Part shown: positions 12,580-25,640 of the stretch, piece after piece
Position numbering within the stretch: the stretch's first letter is position 1
How the letters are laid out: each line of letters starts with the position of its first letter
Assembly (NCBI GenBank): GCA_032622095.1
Contig: CP136068.1
Location: 126,053,989-126,117,988 of the forward strand
Direction of reading: 5' to 3'
Length of the DNA stretch: 64,000 nt
From: Siphonodentalium dalli
Taxonomy: Eukaryota; Mollusca; Scaphopoda; Gadilida; Siphonodentaliidae
Translations under genes and position numbers: made by a program
The notes under the pieces: model-generated
Seen by the model: only the letters and a program-made list of their open reading frames with translations
Told to the model about the DNA's origin: nothing
Databases searched by the model: none

Positions 12580-13640
12580 GTGGGTGGAAACAGCGAGAAA
12601 CTGTCTCAAACATTAATGTTACTATAAATGGCTAGAATATAACTGTCATCACACTGTTCATCAGAGCATCAAGCCAATCAGTGAAATATTTGCATGTCTA
12701 TCAACTCATATGATCTGTTACTCTCACAATACCTAACATATACAAGTCTGGCATAGTGACTGTTTGTCATTTATTATAACATACGTTGCTCCAGTAGACT
12801 AACACAAGTGTTAAGGCATAATGCACAATGGGCTGGTTGACAGTCTAATCGGGAAATGGTTAGAAATTATGGAATTGTGTGTATCATGTGTACAATGGCC
12901 TAAGTTTGCATATATGAGTAAACGTGTACTGATGTAACTAATGCCTAGATCACTGTGTACATGGAGAAAGAGCGAGCAACTGTCTCAAACGATAATGTGA
13001 CTATCAATGAGTAGAAAATACCTGTCGTCAGTGCATCAAGCCGATCAGTGAATTATTTGCATGTCTATCAACTCAGATGATATCTCACAAGAACTAAATT
13101 ATCCAAGCCTGGTAGAGTGGTGTGACTGCTTGTCATCTATATACATGTATATAAACGAGTAGGATCTGTCCGGATTTCTCTCTCATACCCCTGGACCGAG
13201 TTCAACCAAATTTGATGTGGTGACTCATGGTACCCTGGCGGATGTTATAATGGTATTTGTTTTTCAAAATGTTTAATTAAAGAAAATAAAATAAAATTGG
13301 TTTTGTTAAATTGAGCAAGGAATTCAATCTAAAAAATATATATATTAAAGCAATATATATATAAATCAAAATGTTTCAATGACCAAATGTGCTTGAAGCG
13401 CACAAAGGGGCCGCCGCTCTGTCTAGGCTCAAAATGTGTGCGAAGTCCCACAAAGGTGGCCACATGTATCTCCGATGCTGAATATAGGCTCCCAAAGGGA
13501 GCCTGTTTCAGCTAGTTTAGTATAATAGAAGTAAGTTGCTCCAGTAGACTAACATAAGTGGTATGGAATATGTTAAATAATGGGCTGGTTGACAGAATAA
13601 TCAGGAAATAGTTAGAAATTATGAATTTGTTTATATTCTG
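12580..13640. repeat. Tandem duplication of a ~380-bp unit, about two and a half copies
   Basis: The segment GAAACTGTCTCAAACATTAATG (12597) recurs at 12976 as GCAACTGTCTCAAACGATAATG. Then AGCATCAAGCC.ATCAGTGAA and GCATGTCTATCAACTCA recur at 12664/13028. GTTGCTCCAGTAGACTAACA recurs at 12785/13522. The units are diverged and not coding. The stretch 13380-13510 (GTGCTTGAAGCGCACAAA, GTGCGAAGTCCCACAAA) resembles sequence at 34020-34140. Confidence 0.75.
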
Positions 13641-15918
13641 CACAATGACCTAGGTTTACAGATGATCAGCAATTTATAAAAAACATTTTTCAATTAAAAC
13701 AGCTACTGAAATATGTTAATCTATTATTTGAACTAATTGAGATCATTCCCAGTCATATGAGTGATATCAGTAGAGTTTAATGCGAATTTAGACCAATTTT
13801 AGTGAAACTTGGGGGGGGTGTGGATTTCAATTAGTGCCACAAATAAAATTATATATTGGGTAACTCCCATAAATGTATTTGTTACAATCCGTTGACAACT
13901 TCCAACGCTTTAAAGTTTCGATTTACCTTTGGTATTTTATTGAACTAATACAACTGTAATAGTAATATCTACGTATGGTATTTCTCTGCATGTCATCATA
14001 TATGATGCGGGAGAGTAACAGAGAAACGTAAAATCAGGCGACGAGACATCATGACGCCGGGCGACGAGATATATTGAGCAACACGATAAAGAAAAAAGTG
14101 ACTGGGCGCAATTAAGTCCTGTGGTGGTAGCTAAGTTAACGTCAAAGCGAGAGCAAGCTCCATCGACCAGAAGGTATGCCACAGCGTCGAAAGCATTCAC
14201 CTTGAACTAAAGTTGTGTAAAGTATCACCACGTCGCTTGATGTATACCTCCAAACTCTAAAGACAAAACATATTGATTCAACTCATTGTTTACGGAAGTG
14301 TCCACATCGTTGTAGAAGGGTATACGCTCAAAGATTTTGAAAATGAACACAATGGAAGTATTGCTGTAAACGTACATCAATAGATCCACTTTATACTGGT
14401 ACCTATTGATTTACCAACAAGATGTCGTAGCAAGTGACCACTCTATTATAAGACAGTTAGTATGAAACCTAACGCCGATCAGGCATCGTACACAAATACT
14501 CAAGTATCTTAACAAATTATTTTAATTCAAGTTGAATATTTGTCGATAAACACGCATTACCATTGACTGAGGCCGGCTAACTGTTGTGTGCCATTCACAA
14601 GCATGCAACCATGGCATCGTGTACATGTGTTTATATTTGTTCACAAGAACACGAAGATGTACAATCAGAAAGTGAACAAACGGTGGCGCAAAAGTAATCG
14701 ATTCAATTCATGAGCCAATGTCAATGACGCGCTGATTATCATGACTACATGTATTCAGTTTGTGATTTAAGTAACCCCAATGAGCATATCTAGATATTTG
14801 ATGCATATGAAGTAATGTCAACAATACCAAATAAGCTATGTACCGAAATGTTTTCGATGAAGTGCCGTCCAAGTGATTGGGCTGAGACCACCAATGCCGA
14901 AAACAGGTACCGAAATGTTGTGAAAATCAGGTGCCGAACGCCCTGCACACAAGAAGATGTTAATTGGGAAAATGTTAGATAATAATGACATCCAATCTCC
15001 AGAAAATGTCTTATCATTGCTGAATTATCAGGCCGAGAAAACTCTCACAACAAAAATGTTGGTTGATACATTATTAAAACCATTCTTTGTCATGATGCTC
15101 TACATACATGCAGAGCCAGAAGGAGATGGCTTATATATTTCTAAGCTGTTAGAAGCATGTTGCCGTATTTGTTAGCGTCTGATCATACACATTACGCAAT
15201 GTATGGGTTGTATGTACTATTAGCGGTAAATTGAAATTATCCCGCCATACTTACTTCTTGAAAGGCGAGTACGTTGTGAGACATACATGTATACCTGACA
15301 CCGGAATGGGATATGGAGGGACATGTATATCGAGACACCATGCGTTACGGGCATGGCAAATCTGGCATAATCAGAACTACGCTGAAGTCTGACGCAGTGA
15401 ATACATGAACATTGAGTTTGCATTCGGTTCATCCAAATGGTTAATGGCATCGCAAATTTACGAGAATGCCAGAAGGCGGACAGGACGCTAGTCTTCCACA
15501 AAGAGGAAGGTAAATCCATAATCATTGCTGATTCCGCTAACCTAATGGTTTGCAGACCAAACTCCAGTCTTGTATAGATCCCATGGATCCATCGGGGCAC
15601 CCAGTAACTATAGTAAGTATTGCAACGGAGGAGAATATGCCCATCGTCGGTTAATGTCCACCAGGTTGGGTATGGAGAAAATAATAGCCTTTGAACTGAA
15701 GCTTCATGCGAGAGTTGATGAACCGACTATGTCGATTACGACGAAGTCAGTACAAGTTGGTGGAAACAATGTTTAACGATAAAAACCTTATTTACACTAT
15801 AGTAATTGGGCTTTGTGTCCAGTTCGCGAGAGTTGGACATACACCAACTTATATATTATGATCTGTATCACCTCCCAACATCCCCCTTTGATGTATGTCC
15901 TTCATGTAAGAATACATT
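13641..15918. other. No gene seen
   Basis: Intronic sequence with no recognisable repeat or reliable exon. Minus-strand open frames at 13937-14200 and 15220-15600 lack supporting motifs; the first contains SRFDVNL, treated as a weak galectin-like chance match. Confidence 0.35.
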
Positions 15919-16096
15919 AACGAACGAACGAACGAACGAACGAACGAATATTTTATTATAGTGACATGTGTGTATAGTGAATACAAAACATCACATACAG
16001 GTGATAACAATGTCGAGTTACAAAATAACAACACACCCGGCCAATAAGGCCTATAAGTCACTTTAAACAAATAATAAAGAAAATTCTTGTGCACAT

Positions 16097-17140
16097 TCAT
16101 GGGATAGAAAAGGTTTTGCTAAGAAGATCTTGTCTTTTTTGATAAGCACTATAAAGAAATTTAGCTACTTGAAGGGGATACCGATTCATTAGCCGCGTAA
16201 GCAAGCAGACGTCACTAAATTGTGTCTGTCCATTTTCAATCGCGATATATGACATCAGTTTTGACCGCAAGTGTTTATATGCTCGACAGTTAAGCATAAA
16301 ATGTGTCTCATCTTCAACTTGGCTACAATCACACAGAGAACAATAGCTCTTGTCGGAATCTTCCTTATTATACCTCCCAGTCTCAATATTCAAGGGGAGA
16401 ACACCGCATCGAAATTGTGCCATAATCGATCTTTCAGCTTTGCTGATGTTAAGAGTGACATATCTTTCTAATTCGTATGTGTGTTTAAATAATATATAGG
16501 TTCTCAATTTAGGTAATTTGTTTGTATCTGCAGACCAAGTTTTCTGAAAATGTCTCTTAAGGGCTTCATGACACTCATCGAGATTACACATTCGTCTATC
16601 GTCAAATATATTATTCATGTTCAGTATCTGTGTGATTAATTTAAAGTGGGCAGCCCAACTATCTTTCTTACAGCTTAAGATGTCCCATAAAAATACTTGT
16701 TTTGTAATTCTGCCAGCGTGCATGGTCAATAAACGATTCCAGAATCTCAGCATCGAATACCACCGACGGCAATAAGGGGATGTCCATCCAACATCGCCGT
16801 TAAGTGCGGGTAGAGGGGTGTAACGACCAACTCCCAAGAAATAGCGTAAAGCACGGTGTTGAACTGTGTTAATTGAGTGGAATTGACCAAATCCCCAACC
16901 TTCACTGCAATAGTCTGTTACTGGAATAACACAGGAATTATAGAGTTTTTCATATGTTTCAATACTTATTTCTTTCAAATTATGAATTTTAGAAATTACA
17001 GCTCCGAGTGCACGCCCACCGGCTTTCGCGAGGTTCTCACAATTCGCTTTAAATGACATATGTTCATCGACGATCACTCCTAAGTATTTCAAGATTGGAA
17101 CTATGTAAATAGTTTGGTCACACAAGCTGAACACAGACAA
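16097..17140 (-). pseudogene. LINE ORF2, C-terminal region with Cys/His knuckle
   Basis: An open frame of 347 codons. Its first part (LKYLGVIVDEHMSF) is the thumb region just after the reverse transcriptase catalytic core, followed by a long helical region. Around residues 270-300 it has C-x2-C-x7-ETHF-x4-C, a putative zinc knuckle common at the end of LINE ORF2 proteins. The frame ends with TAA at 16097-16099, followed by about 150 bp of 3' UTR. It is separated from the reverse transcriptase core by a frameshift near 17100-17140, so the element is inactive. Confidence 0.85.
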
Positions 17141-18434
17141 GCTCCGAGAGTACGTTGTGGTTTCCGAAAATGGATAACCTTCGTTTTACTAGAGTTTAAA
17201 TTACTGCACCATAAGGTAATCACGTCAAAAAGTAATTGTAAATCATGCTCATTTTCTGCTATTAGTGCAATATCATCAGCATATAGTAATACAGAAATAT
17301 TCCTAGATCCAATGCTCACTCCAATGTCGAGGGTATTCAATTCAGAGGCAAGATCATTTATGTATAAGTTAAACAGAGTAGGGGACATATACTCACCCTG
17401 GCGAACCCCCTCAGAACAGTTAAACCATTCGGTATAATTATCGCCGAGCTTTACGCGTGCTTCAGTGTCCGAGTATAAAGATTCTATAGATCGAAATATT
17501 TTTCCACAGATCCCCGCTGATAGAAGCCTATATTTTAAGAGATCACGATCGACCATATCAAAGGCTTTACTTAGGTCTACGAAGCCGACAAACGTGGAAC
17601 GCCTATTTTTAACCAGAGATGTGAGCACATATACATGTTCAGCGCACGACCGTCCTCGACGGAAACCATTTTGTTCATCAACTAGAGTATCATTGTCGTC
17701 AAAATATGTAACTAAACGGGTATTTAAAATAGAGCTGTAAATTTTACCGATTGTAAGCTTATACCACGATAATTTAATGGAATAGCAGGATCTGACATAC
17801 TGTCTTTGAGAATAGGACATATTATAGATCTACACCACATTTTGGGCACTTTGCCAGAATCGAAGCATGTTTGCATCAGTTTATGAATCAGGTTCGCAGC
17901 ATAATCATTTTTTAGAACTTCCATGGGGATTTCGTCATAACCTGTCGCTTTACCTAATTTGGCCCCTTTAATAGCATCCAGGACTTCCTCAATACCTATG
18001 TCATTATTTAAAACGTTATTAGTAGGATTTTCTAAAAACATACCATCCGAATCAATCAATTCAAGAATAGAATCTTTGAAATCATCATCAAACGTATTGA
18101 GTACATCTATGTTATATAATTGTTCAAATTCCGCTCTCCATAACTCGAGCACACTGTCGCGATTAGTTGTTACGGATCCATCAGGTAGATAACATTTCAT
18201 TGGTGGACCTTTGGTTCGTTTAGGGCCCAATCGCTCAAGTTCCCGCCAAAAATCTTTAGGATTATTTTTCAAAGATGAGTTCAAATTAAATGAAAGTGTT
18301 TTTCTATACTGTCTTTCATAAAATCGTAATTTCTTATCTAGCATGTTTCTAGCATCCCTATACAACTCACGCGTTTGACGTTTCATACGATTGTTGCCGA
18401 CTACTTTTCTATACACCTTCTCTTTATTTCGCAT
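17101..18434 (-). pseudogene. LINE reverse transcriptase domain (two frames)
   Basis: The N-terminal half (18434-17724) includes KATGYDEIPMEVLKN and LNYRGISLQS, the early reverse transcriptase blocks. The second half (17820-17101) has the GFRRGRSCAEH block, FVDLSKAFD with a catalytic Asp, EGVRQGEYMSPTLFNLYIND, and the YADD catalytic box. A frameshift near 17724-17820 separates them. All catalytic residues expected for a polymerase are visible, so the inactivation is recent or modest. Its role would be target-primed reverse transcription. Confidence 0.9.
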
Positions 18435-19125
18435 ATCTTTCCATATTTGTGAAAGCTCCTCATTCCAAAACGGTTTGTGGGTTCGGTGAAGGTTCGCGAC
18501 TTAGAGGAGCAGTCATATACTGGTATCTTACTGGTCATTTCCCGTTTCACTAATCCACACAAATCATCATATATACTATCTATATTAACTTGTTGAGATG
18601 CGTCGATTCTGTCAATCGCGGCCCTTAATTCAGACTGGAATTTATTATTCGCCATAAATGTCAGAGGAATTTCACTGAGTTTGAAGCGTTTGTGTTGCTT
18701 TAAGGGAACTGCATCCGATTGATTCATTACAAGGGAAGTCGTATATTCCGTTATATAGTCAAACATTATAATTGCGTGGTCCGGTACCTTACTTCTGAAA
18801 CCAAGTAACGACTGTAACCGATATTCCTCAATTATACTTTCACATTCAACAATACGAAAATTTCTACAACAAGTCAATTGTTCATGAGGAACACACACAT
18901 AATCAACAACTGACTCCCCTTTACATGACCTAAATGTGAACTGATTTGAAGCTGTACCGTATCGACCGTTAAGCATAACTGTGCGACTGTCATTCAAAAA
19001 TTCAAGGAAGGTTTGGCCATGTTGATTTGTTGTATTGTCAATATGAAGGCGTGGTCTAACATTGTCAACCACATGATTACAATCTAATCCCGCCCAGCAC
19101 GTGCGTTAAAGTCTCCGCAAACATT
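18401..19125 (-). pseudogene. LINE AP endonuclease, C-terminal part only
   Basis: The frame opens just downstream of a GDFNAR block, a conserved endonuclease motif, which is one frameshift away at about 19085-19105. It contains GRYGTASNQFTFRS and SVVDYVC, matching the S-x-x-D-Y-V block, and PDHAIIMFD, matching the S/P-D-H block. The N-terminal half of the endonuclease is missing, so the copy is truncated at the 5' end. Another frameshift near 18470 separates this piece from the reverse transcriptase frame. Confidence 0.85.
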
Positions 19126-19128
19126 AAC

Positions 19129-19217
19129 TCTAACCCTAACCTTAGCCCTAACCCTAGCCCTAGCCCTAGCCCTAGCCCAACCCTAACCCTAACCCTTGCC
19201 CTAACCCTAACCCTAAC
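19129..19217. repeat. Interstitial telomere-like array (CCCTAA)n
   Basis: About fifteen units of CTAACC/CTAGCC hexamers, with variants CCTTAG and CCCTTG, lie directly at the 5' break of the LINE. CCCTAA is the canonical animal telomere repeat on this strand. The array is too short and degenerate to be a chromosome end and has ordinary sequence on its other side. Confidence 0.9.
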
Positions 19218-19919
19218 ACATGGCGAATGGAGGGGGTGCGTGGTTTCGTGTATTCTTACATGAATGATATACCCACTTTGATGAACCTGGTGGCGTGTGG
19301 GTCTCCAAGTAAAAGCCTGTCTTGAAGGGAGAAACTATCATTCATTTGCCAACCCGACAATCAGGTAACAAGAACACCACAGCAATAGTAATTGATGGTT
19401 GACCGTTTCCAGCATGATTCGACACGCCAATGTGTCGCATTTTGTAAACAAATTAAAAGAGTACTTAAAACAGAACTATTCCTTGGGGATGTCCACTTCG
19501 TGTTTGACACGTATGCAGACTACAGTACGAAATGTGACACGTGCTAACAGGACTGGCGACAGTTGTCGAGTAAATCAGCTTGGAGTCACCTCTCTTCTAC
19601 CGTCTCAAAAACATTGTTTGACCGCAGTAGAGAGTAATAGAGAATAAGAAACAAATTATCTCAATTATATATATTATTTGTGATCAGTTGATTGGCGACA
19701 AAACGACACCGCACAAAACATAGAATTGAATATATATAATCGAACCCCTGAGTATCGACCGACCAGATAACTCCTTTACGGTAGGTGAACACGAACAAGC
19801 CTATTTTACCCCCCAAAATAAACAAGTTTGATATATAATTCATCTTTTCGCTCTTCCACATAGTTCATTTCGAATAAGGGGCGATTCTATAGTGACAGTC
19901 AATAAATAGAAATAAGGGA
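19218..19919. other. No gene seen
   Basis: Intronic sequence, no recognisable element or exon. Confidence 0.35.
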
Positions 19920-20700
19920 CAGTGTGATGTTCCGATGGCTGGATTCCAGTTTTTACTGATTTTATTAACACAAAAATAATAACCCTGATAAGCATATAAT
20001 TTGCTTTACTCCAACCACGCCTGGTTCAATTTATTACTTACATCTAACACTTCAATTGTTAGCAAACGAGACTGGGAATTTTTATAAAATGGCATGCATA
20101 ATAATAAATGTTGTGATGGATTCCAGAATTATCTCATTTTTCACCAAAAACCAAACTATATTTTCCCAAACAATTTACCCTGCGTACTCCATTATTATCT
20201 TACAAAGTGTGAACATGTCCAACCTCTATTGTTTAGTAGTATTCCCATAAAAAATAGTTCTAAATATTACTTAGGCAGCTGGATTCCATTCTGCACTGAT
20301 TTTATTCACGAAAGCCTATTTTACCCCCAAATCAGAAATCGTTCAAGATTTCACAAAAAGGCAACACGGCATGTTATCTGCTGTAAAAATATGGAACTGT
20401 TGATACATAATTCATATTCTTACTCTTTCGCGTGTTACAATACCAATAAGTGCCGATTCTACTCCCCGCTTGTAAATGTGCATGGCATATATAGACATAT
20501 AGGGGGATGTTACTCAGAATACTTTGTTCCCGTTTTCACTGATTTTATTAATCAAAATCAAACCTATACACTACTACTTACAAACATACACTTGTTTACT
20601 CATGTACATAACTTTAAATTTCAAAATTGTGATACCTCTCGGTCTACACATACGCTCTGAATTGCAAAAATGACGTTAACAGCCCATTCAATTACTGACT
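19920..20700. repeat. Degenerate tandem repeat; related block at 22130-22560
   Basis: The phrases CTGGATTCCA, CTGATTTTATT, TTACCC and CATATAGTTC.. recur about four times at intervals of 200-250 bp. Similar phrases (TTACTTACATCTAGCACTT, CTCTATTGATTAGT, CGACTGGATTCCATTCT) come back at 22180-22390. A 188-codon plus-strand frame at 20094-20660 reads straight through these copies. Its product is low in complexity and repeats WIPFCTDFI/VPVFTDFI, so I treat it as a repeat by-product. Confidence 0.65.
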
Positions 20701-23097
20701 ATTAGCCAGCCCACTATTAGCAGTCGGATCATAGGGTGGACACCCCACCTGGAACAAGTCAGCGGCAAATTCATGGCAATTACACACGAGACTTATATCG
20801 ATATCTATCGACGGGATGGTACTATGCTTTTTTGCTTTGGCAATGAATTATTTTAATACGTTTTAAAGTCATTTATTCCAACATACGCCGCGCTGACATA
20901 ATCGATCGACGGAGGGTTGGCAACCCCACATAGAAAAGGCCAGTTTTGAGTGAATGACAATTGCACAAGTATAAATGGTAACTTCTTCATCACCTCCCCG
21001 TAGGTGTACTAATACATTGGGAGTACACTGTGTCTTACTAAGAATCAGCATTGTATGATTTTTTTGACAGGACAGTCAAGTCTGTTCATTCCTCACGGTA
21101 CCGTTCCGATACATTCAAGATCGAGAGAACGCACTAATTGCCGCCGATGGGGTCATTGTCACAAGGCATCGATCACAAATTCAGACAGCTTTTCACAGGC
21201 GATCACATAATTATTATGTAGCTAGATTTTCAAATGCTATCGTTTTATGACGCAATATATATGACGTCATCGCGTGAACAAAAAGAACAATTTCATGACA
21301 TTAGGTATAGAAATGATTAACTAATGTTGATTTTGTTTCCTCCCTTATAAATTCAAGTTGTGAATAACCAAACAATTAGTCTCGTTCATTAGACCCACAT
21401 GAATATGATCACCCTTGAAAACATACCTACGTGTGTAATCAATTTGAAGATCTGGCGTTGAATGTGATCGATGCTTTGTGACAATAAACCCATCAGCCTA
21501 ATTGCCACACTTATGGTGTATCCACATGTAGCTACAAGAAAATATCTCCAAGAAAATATCAGGTACAATTGTACACTGATATTTTCTTGCCCGTTTAGAT
21601 CAAGGAGATTGTCAACATGTACTTTCAACAAAGCCAATTTCCCGAAGTTTTGAAACTTGGAGTATTTGCCCCTGTTCATAAGAAAGGTGAAAAGTTACCA
21701 ACATAATATCATGGCATCACTGCGACACCCATTGTAGTACCGATTACCGAACATATATTGATACAGCGATCGGAACCAAAACTTGAGAGAACTCAATCTC
21801 TGATGGAGAAAGGTTTTACAGGAATGACATCTTCTGTGAATGCACCGAACCTAGCTCAAACTAGCTCAACTAACCCTGGACATCTCTGCATTACGTACTG
21901 ATGCAGTCTATACCTCACATTCACTCTATAATGTTGAATATTGGAGCAGGGATTATATAGATAAGATAAGGTCCTTACACCTGATGAAGATGCGACAGGG
22001 GGGCTGTTTGATTAGCAGTTCTCTCTTTTTCATGACGAATCAATGTACATAATCGATGTTACCCCAAACCGTGGTGCTCCGAAAAACTAACCGCAGGAAA
22101 TGCCACACGGAACTGAACTGAACTGAATCAAATTACCCTGGTAACAATATAATCTGCCTTATTCAAACAACTACTTGCTGTTTGTTACTTACATCTAGCA
22201 CTTATGTTTTAACATATGAAACTGGTATTTTATATATAAAATGTCACGAATTAATGAACCCTTGAACATTGACATACTCCAAAATTATCCTACAAAATGT
22301 GAATATTTCCAACCTCTATTGATTAGTTATGTTCCCGTCCAATAAGGATGCAAATGTATTTAGGCGACTGGATTCCATTCTTCGCTGTGTTGTTTCACGA
22401 GTACAATATATGCTACCCCAAACTAAAATCCGTACAACGCTACACCAACAGGCAACACCAGCATGTTACAAGCCATACCGATACTGACATTTGTATATAT
22501 AATCCAGTGTGATACTCTTCCACATGGTTGAACTCGAAAAAAATAGCTGCAATTCCGTCCCTTCTGCTTTACTAAAAGGATAATGAACGAGTGAAGTGTC
22601 TGATGACAGATAATCGCACAAGGCCGCGAAGCGGCCGCGGAGGATTATTTGTGTCGCAGAAACTTCACGAGGTTATTATCTGACTTAAAACCCAAGTATA
22701 CATAATGTATTATTGGAATATATGGCTATTCGGACACTGTGTGGTGAACAGTGGTCCTTCGAATATGGACTAGCAGGGTTGCCGGCTTTGCCCATGTTAA
22801 AGTGGTGTGAAACCCTCTGCGGTGGACAGCTGGTGGGAATAGATAATACTCTTGCTCAAAGTGTTACACATATTCTCATATATTGTATATCCAAATAGCA
22901 TCACAAAATGTCATTCGTATACACATGGATTATACGTAGTGGCTCAACTTGTTGGAGTGATTGTCATTTTGTCTATCGGATTAATTTTTCCCAAAGACGT
23001 ATCTGTTTAGTTACAACTGCGCGGACTTCAGTCGTTATCAGTTTGTAAATCGTACAGTCGACGTGATTGGAATTGACGTTTGTTTTTTATATATGTA
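20701..23097. other. No gene seen apart from the repeat block at 22130-22560
   Basis: Intronic sequence. A GC-rich palindrome, AAGGCCGCGAAGCGGCCGCGG, lies near 22620. The stretch at 21540-21600 holds inverted copies of GAAAATATC. I found no reliable exon. Confidence 0.4.
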
Positions 23098-23423
23098 TTA
23101 ACCCTTTACCCAACAGAACGGCCCTGTGCCAATGCATTCTCTTATATGTGCGAGTCGACCATAGGTCGCCTCGCATATATAAGAGAATGCATTGGCTTAA
23201 CACATTAAAAATTATAAAATTGTTAAAGAATGTATGAAAAAATGGTAAAAAGTGTTAAAAATGCATTGGCACAGGGCATAACTGTAATTATCACAATGTG
23301 GTCAAGGAGCCGGTTCCAATGATATCCATATTTGTATGGTTTTATTGAGACAGACCCAAGATAATTTAGGCTGTTGCAGCTTTATTTGGCCGTTTTTGGC
23401 CGGTTTGTTGGGTAAAGGGTTAA
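23098..23423. mobile_element. piggyBac-type MITE, copy 2 (one internal palindrome lost)
   Basis: TTAA-flanked, with CCCTTTACCCAACA...TGTTGGGTAAAGGG termini. It keeps the first internal palindrome (CCAATGCATTCTCTTATATG...) and the AT-rich spacer but has lost most of the second palindrome, which is why it is about 75 bp shorter than the other copies. Confidence 0.85.
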
Positions 23424-23809
23424 TGGGATAAAAACATGAACTTCATAAACACATTACTTCGCAAAAATAAAAGACAACAATTGGTTTTTACACACGGAGA
23501 TGTATAAATCAATCTAGTGGGTTATACTAAGCTTTGAGGGCACCAACTTATCATATCTCCATGAAGATACATATGTTTTAAAGACATGTCCAGGTGCTCA
23601 TCTGTTCATTGTGCTATACTGGCAATTTGTTCTCTGTTTTTAGACATATGGTGGACGTATGTCAGTGAATAAAACCCATCAGTTAGTATCCAAACACTAT
23701 CCCAATCGGAATTGTGTAGCAATGAACCGCACCGACAGTACCTTTCAGAAAACAAAACGTTGAACTACGCACAAATGTAAATATTTACTACATTATTCGG
23801 GAAGCATTA

Positions 23810-24310
23810 TTAAAGGTACGGTTGGCCTTGGCGGTGGGTATCCTGTGAAAATATTTCCACCCGTCAAAAACTGCCACAAACAGAAAGCACATCAAAATGT
23901 AGACAGACTTTGTCCGTATACAAATAAGAAATATCGCATAAACAGTATGTTATTGTCAAATGTTTGACCATTGTTATGTAAACAAAAGCATAAAAAGTTA
24001 CTTTTCTGGTGTTTGTTTATATTATGATGGTAAACATAAAGAGCGTTCTTTGTTGGTGAATTCCTGATATGGAACTAATAAAGAGCGTTTATGCCATTTG
24101 TGTGAATAGCCAGCAGCATTGTGTTGTCTTCTGTAACACAATCAGGCTCTTGCTTAGGTAAAATATAGTAAATCTTTATGATAACATGCTGTTTACGCGA
24201 TGGTCATGGTATATATGAACGAAACTGTATGCGTTTTAATGTTTTTTCTGTTTACGGTGATTGGAACAAATATGAATATTTTCGACAACTAAGGCCTCAC
24301 GTGCCTTTAA
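23810..24310. mobile_element. 500-bp MITE with TTAAAGG ends (copy 1)
   Basis: Starts TTAAAGGTACGGTTGGCC and ends GGCCTCACGTGCCTTTAA, so the last dozen bases form an imperfect terminal inverted repeat. The whole body is present again in opposite orientation at 61310-61803. It contains two TAAAGAGCG motifs. Its open frame (24178-24468) is not conserved in reading sense and is not called as a gene. Confidence 0.75.
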
Positions 24311-24539
24311 GCATAAACTTACATGAATATAAAATTTATGGAAATAACGTATATTGGTATGATTTGTTATTCCTTTCTAAACACCCCAGCGGAGTGTTTC
24401 GTGTCACTTTAAAAGAAATGTTGATATATATCAGCTATACATGTGGACGACAGAGAGTGATACTTTAAGTTGTTTATGTTAGGCTATGAGTCAGTTCTTC
24501 TTCTTTTTTATCTCAGAAGAAACTATATTTGACTGCACA

Positions 24540-25640
24540 CTATGACTATTTTTGGACAGATGTACACTTCCATCTCTTTTGACAAATTGTATGTTGTTTT
24601 GTGGAAACAATCTTGACTGGGACCGACTCAATTGTGTTATAATGGATGAACCATTCTAAAACGCCGTATAACGAATTATGGAGAACTACTATATATAACG
24701 CTGGTGGACATCGGCGACTAAACATACTTATCAATGTTAGTGCCCATCCTCTCTACACCAGGCACTAACATTGATAAGAATGTTTAAAAGATGGCGTCTT
24801 CAACACATATGATCTGATTCCTCTAGCATTGGAGAAGAAAGTATATGAATGTGGTGAACATTAGTGCTAAACATATTTGTATTAGCTTTGTTGCCCTCCC
24901 CTTCCCTCCCCATTGATGACTTGAACGGCGTCGCGTTTGACATTTAAACCACGTCCCTTAGACTCCTGGTACAATGAGGATGATTATTTGTAAGTTTTGT
25001 GGTATTCGCCAACTAAACAAATTATTTTAGTGTTTAGTGCCCCATCTCTCACCCCAGCGGTACTAATTTGCCGTCATTAAGTCACATGATTATAGATTCC
25101 TCATTTCATGGAGAAGAATATGAATCAATTTTTCATCATTATTGCTGTCTCTCCCCTGTTGTGGCCCTGACAACAATAAAGACACTTTATAAACTTCTAA
25201 TACAAACCATTTTCTTCCTCGTAAAATATACCCATATTAGACCCCTATAATGGTGCTATCTAGATGGTCCTCCGTGAAGACATTCGTAAATAAAGGCACC
25301 AAATGTGGTGTCTTTAACCCACATGATTTGATTCCTTGTATCATTGGAGAAGAACGTGTATGCATTTGGTGGAACTTTGCGCTCAACATATTTGTATTTT
25401 GTTACATACCATCCCTACACTCACACAAGCGGCGCCACTTTTGACATCTTTAAACCACACAATTAGAAGAAAACTATATACAAAATTGGTGGAAATCGGC
25501 GACTAAACAAATTCCTATCAAATTTAGTGCCTTCAACTCTCATCCAAACAGACCAATTTTGCATATATAACCACACAATTAGATTCCTCGTATAACGGAG
25601 AAGAATATGTACCAACTCAATCATGTGCCGGACGTACACA
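24540..25640. repeat. Degenerate tandem repeat, ~5 units of 120-250 bp
   Basis: The phrase GGTGGACATCGGCGACTAAACA (24700) returns in diverged form at about 24850, 25000, 25370 and 25485. It is usually followed by TTTAGTGCC, a CCCC or CTCTCACCCCA-like segment, and then ATGATT.GATTCCTC and GAGAAGAATATG. None of the frames is consistent between units, so the block is not coding. Confidence 0.7.
24727..24778. repeat. Perfect 18-bp-arm hairpin
   Basis: CTTATCAATGTTAGTGCC and its exact complement GGCACTAACATTGATAAG are separated by 16 bases. It sits in one unit of the surrounding tandem repeat, the only unit where I see it. Confidence 0.85.

Larger units (their letters stand above)
15919..19125 (-). 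mobile_element. 5'-truncated non-LTR retrotransposon (LINE), frameshifted
   Basis: The coding pieces in order on the minus strand are the end of an AP endonuclease, a reverse transcriptase and a long C-terminal region with a Cys/His knuckle. They are split over four frames. The 3' end is a short UTR and a tail of about seven GTTC-type tetramers (15919-15947), a simple-repeat 3' tail as seen in several LINE clades. The 5' end is cut in the endonuclease at the conserved GDFN segment (about 19104) and abuts a telomere-like array. The exact clade is not determined. Its position is within intron 2 of the lectin gene, same strand. Confidence 0.9.

Noticed and set aside
13937-14200. Minus-strand frame with SRFDVNL as another galectin exon
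   Set aside because: The six-residue match is short, neighbouring residues do not fit the fold and no acceptor/donor pair with correct phase was found.
16271-18192. Plus-strand frames at 16271-16471, 17114-17437, 17465-17740 and 17959-18192
   Set aside because: All are antisense shadows of the LINE coding region.
19129-19217. Chromosome end
   Set aside because: The array is under 100 bp, degenerate and has ordinary sequence on both sides.
20094-20660. 188-codon open frame as a gene
   Set aside because: It reads through four copies of a degenerate tandem repeat, shows no domain and has a repetitive product.
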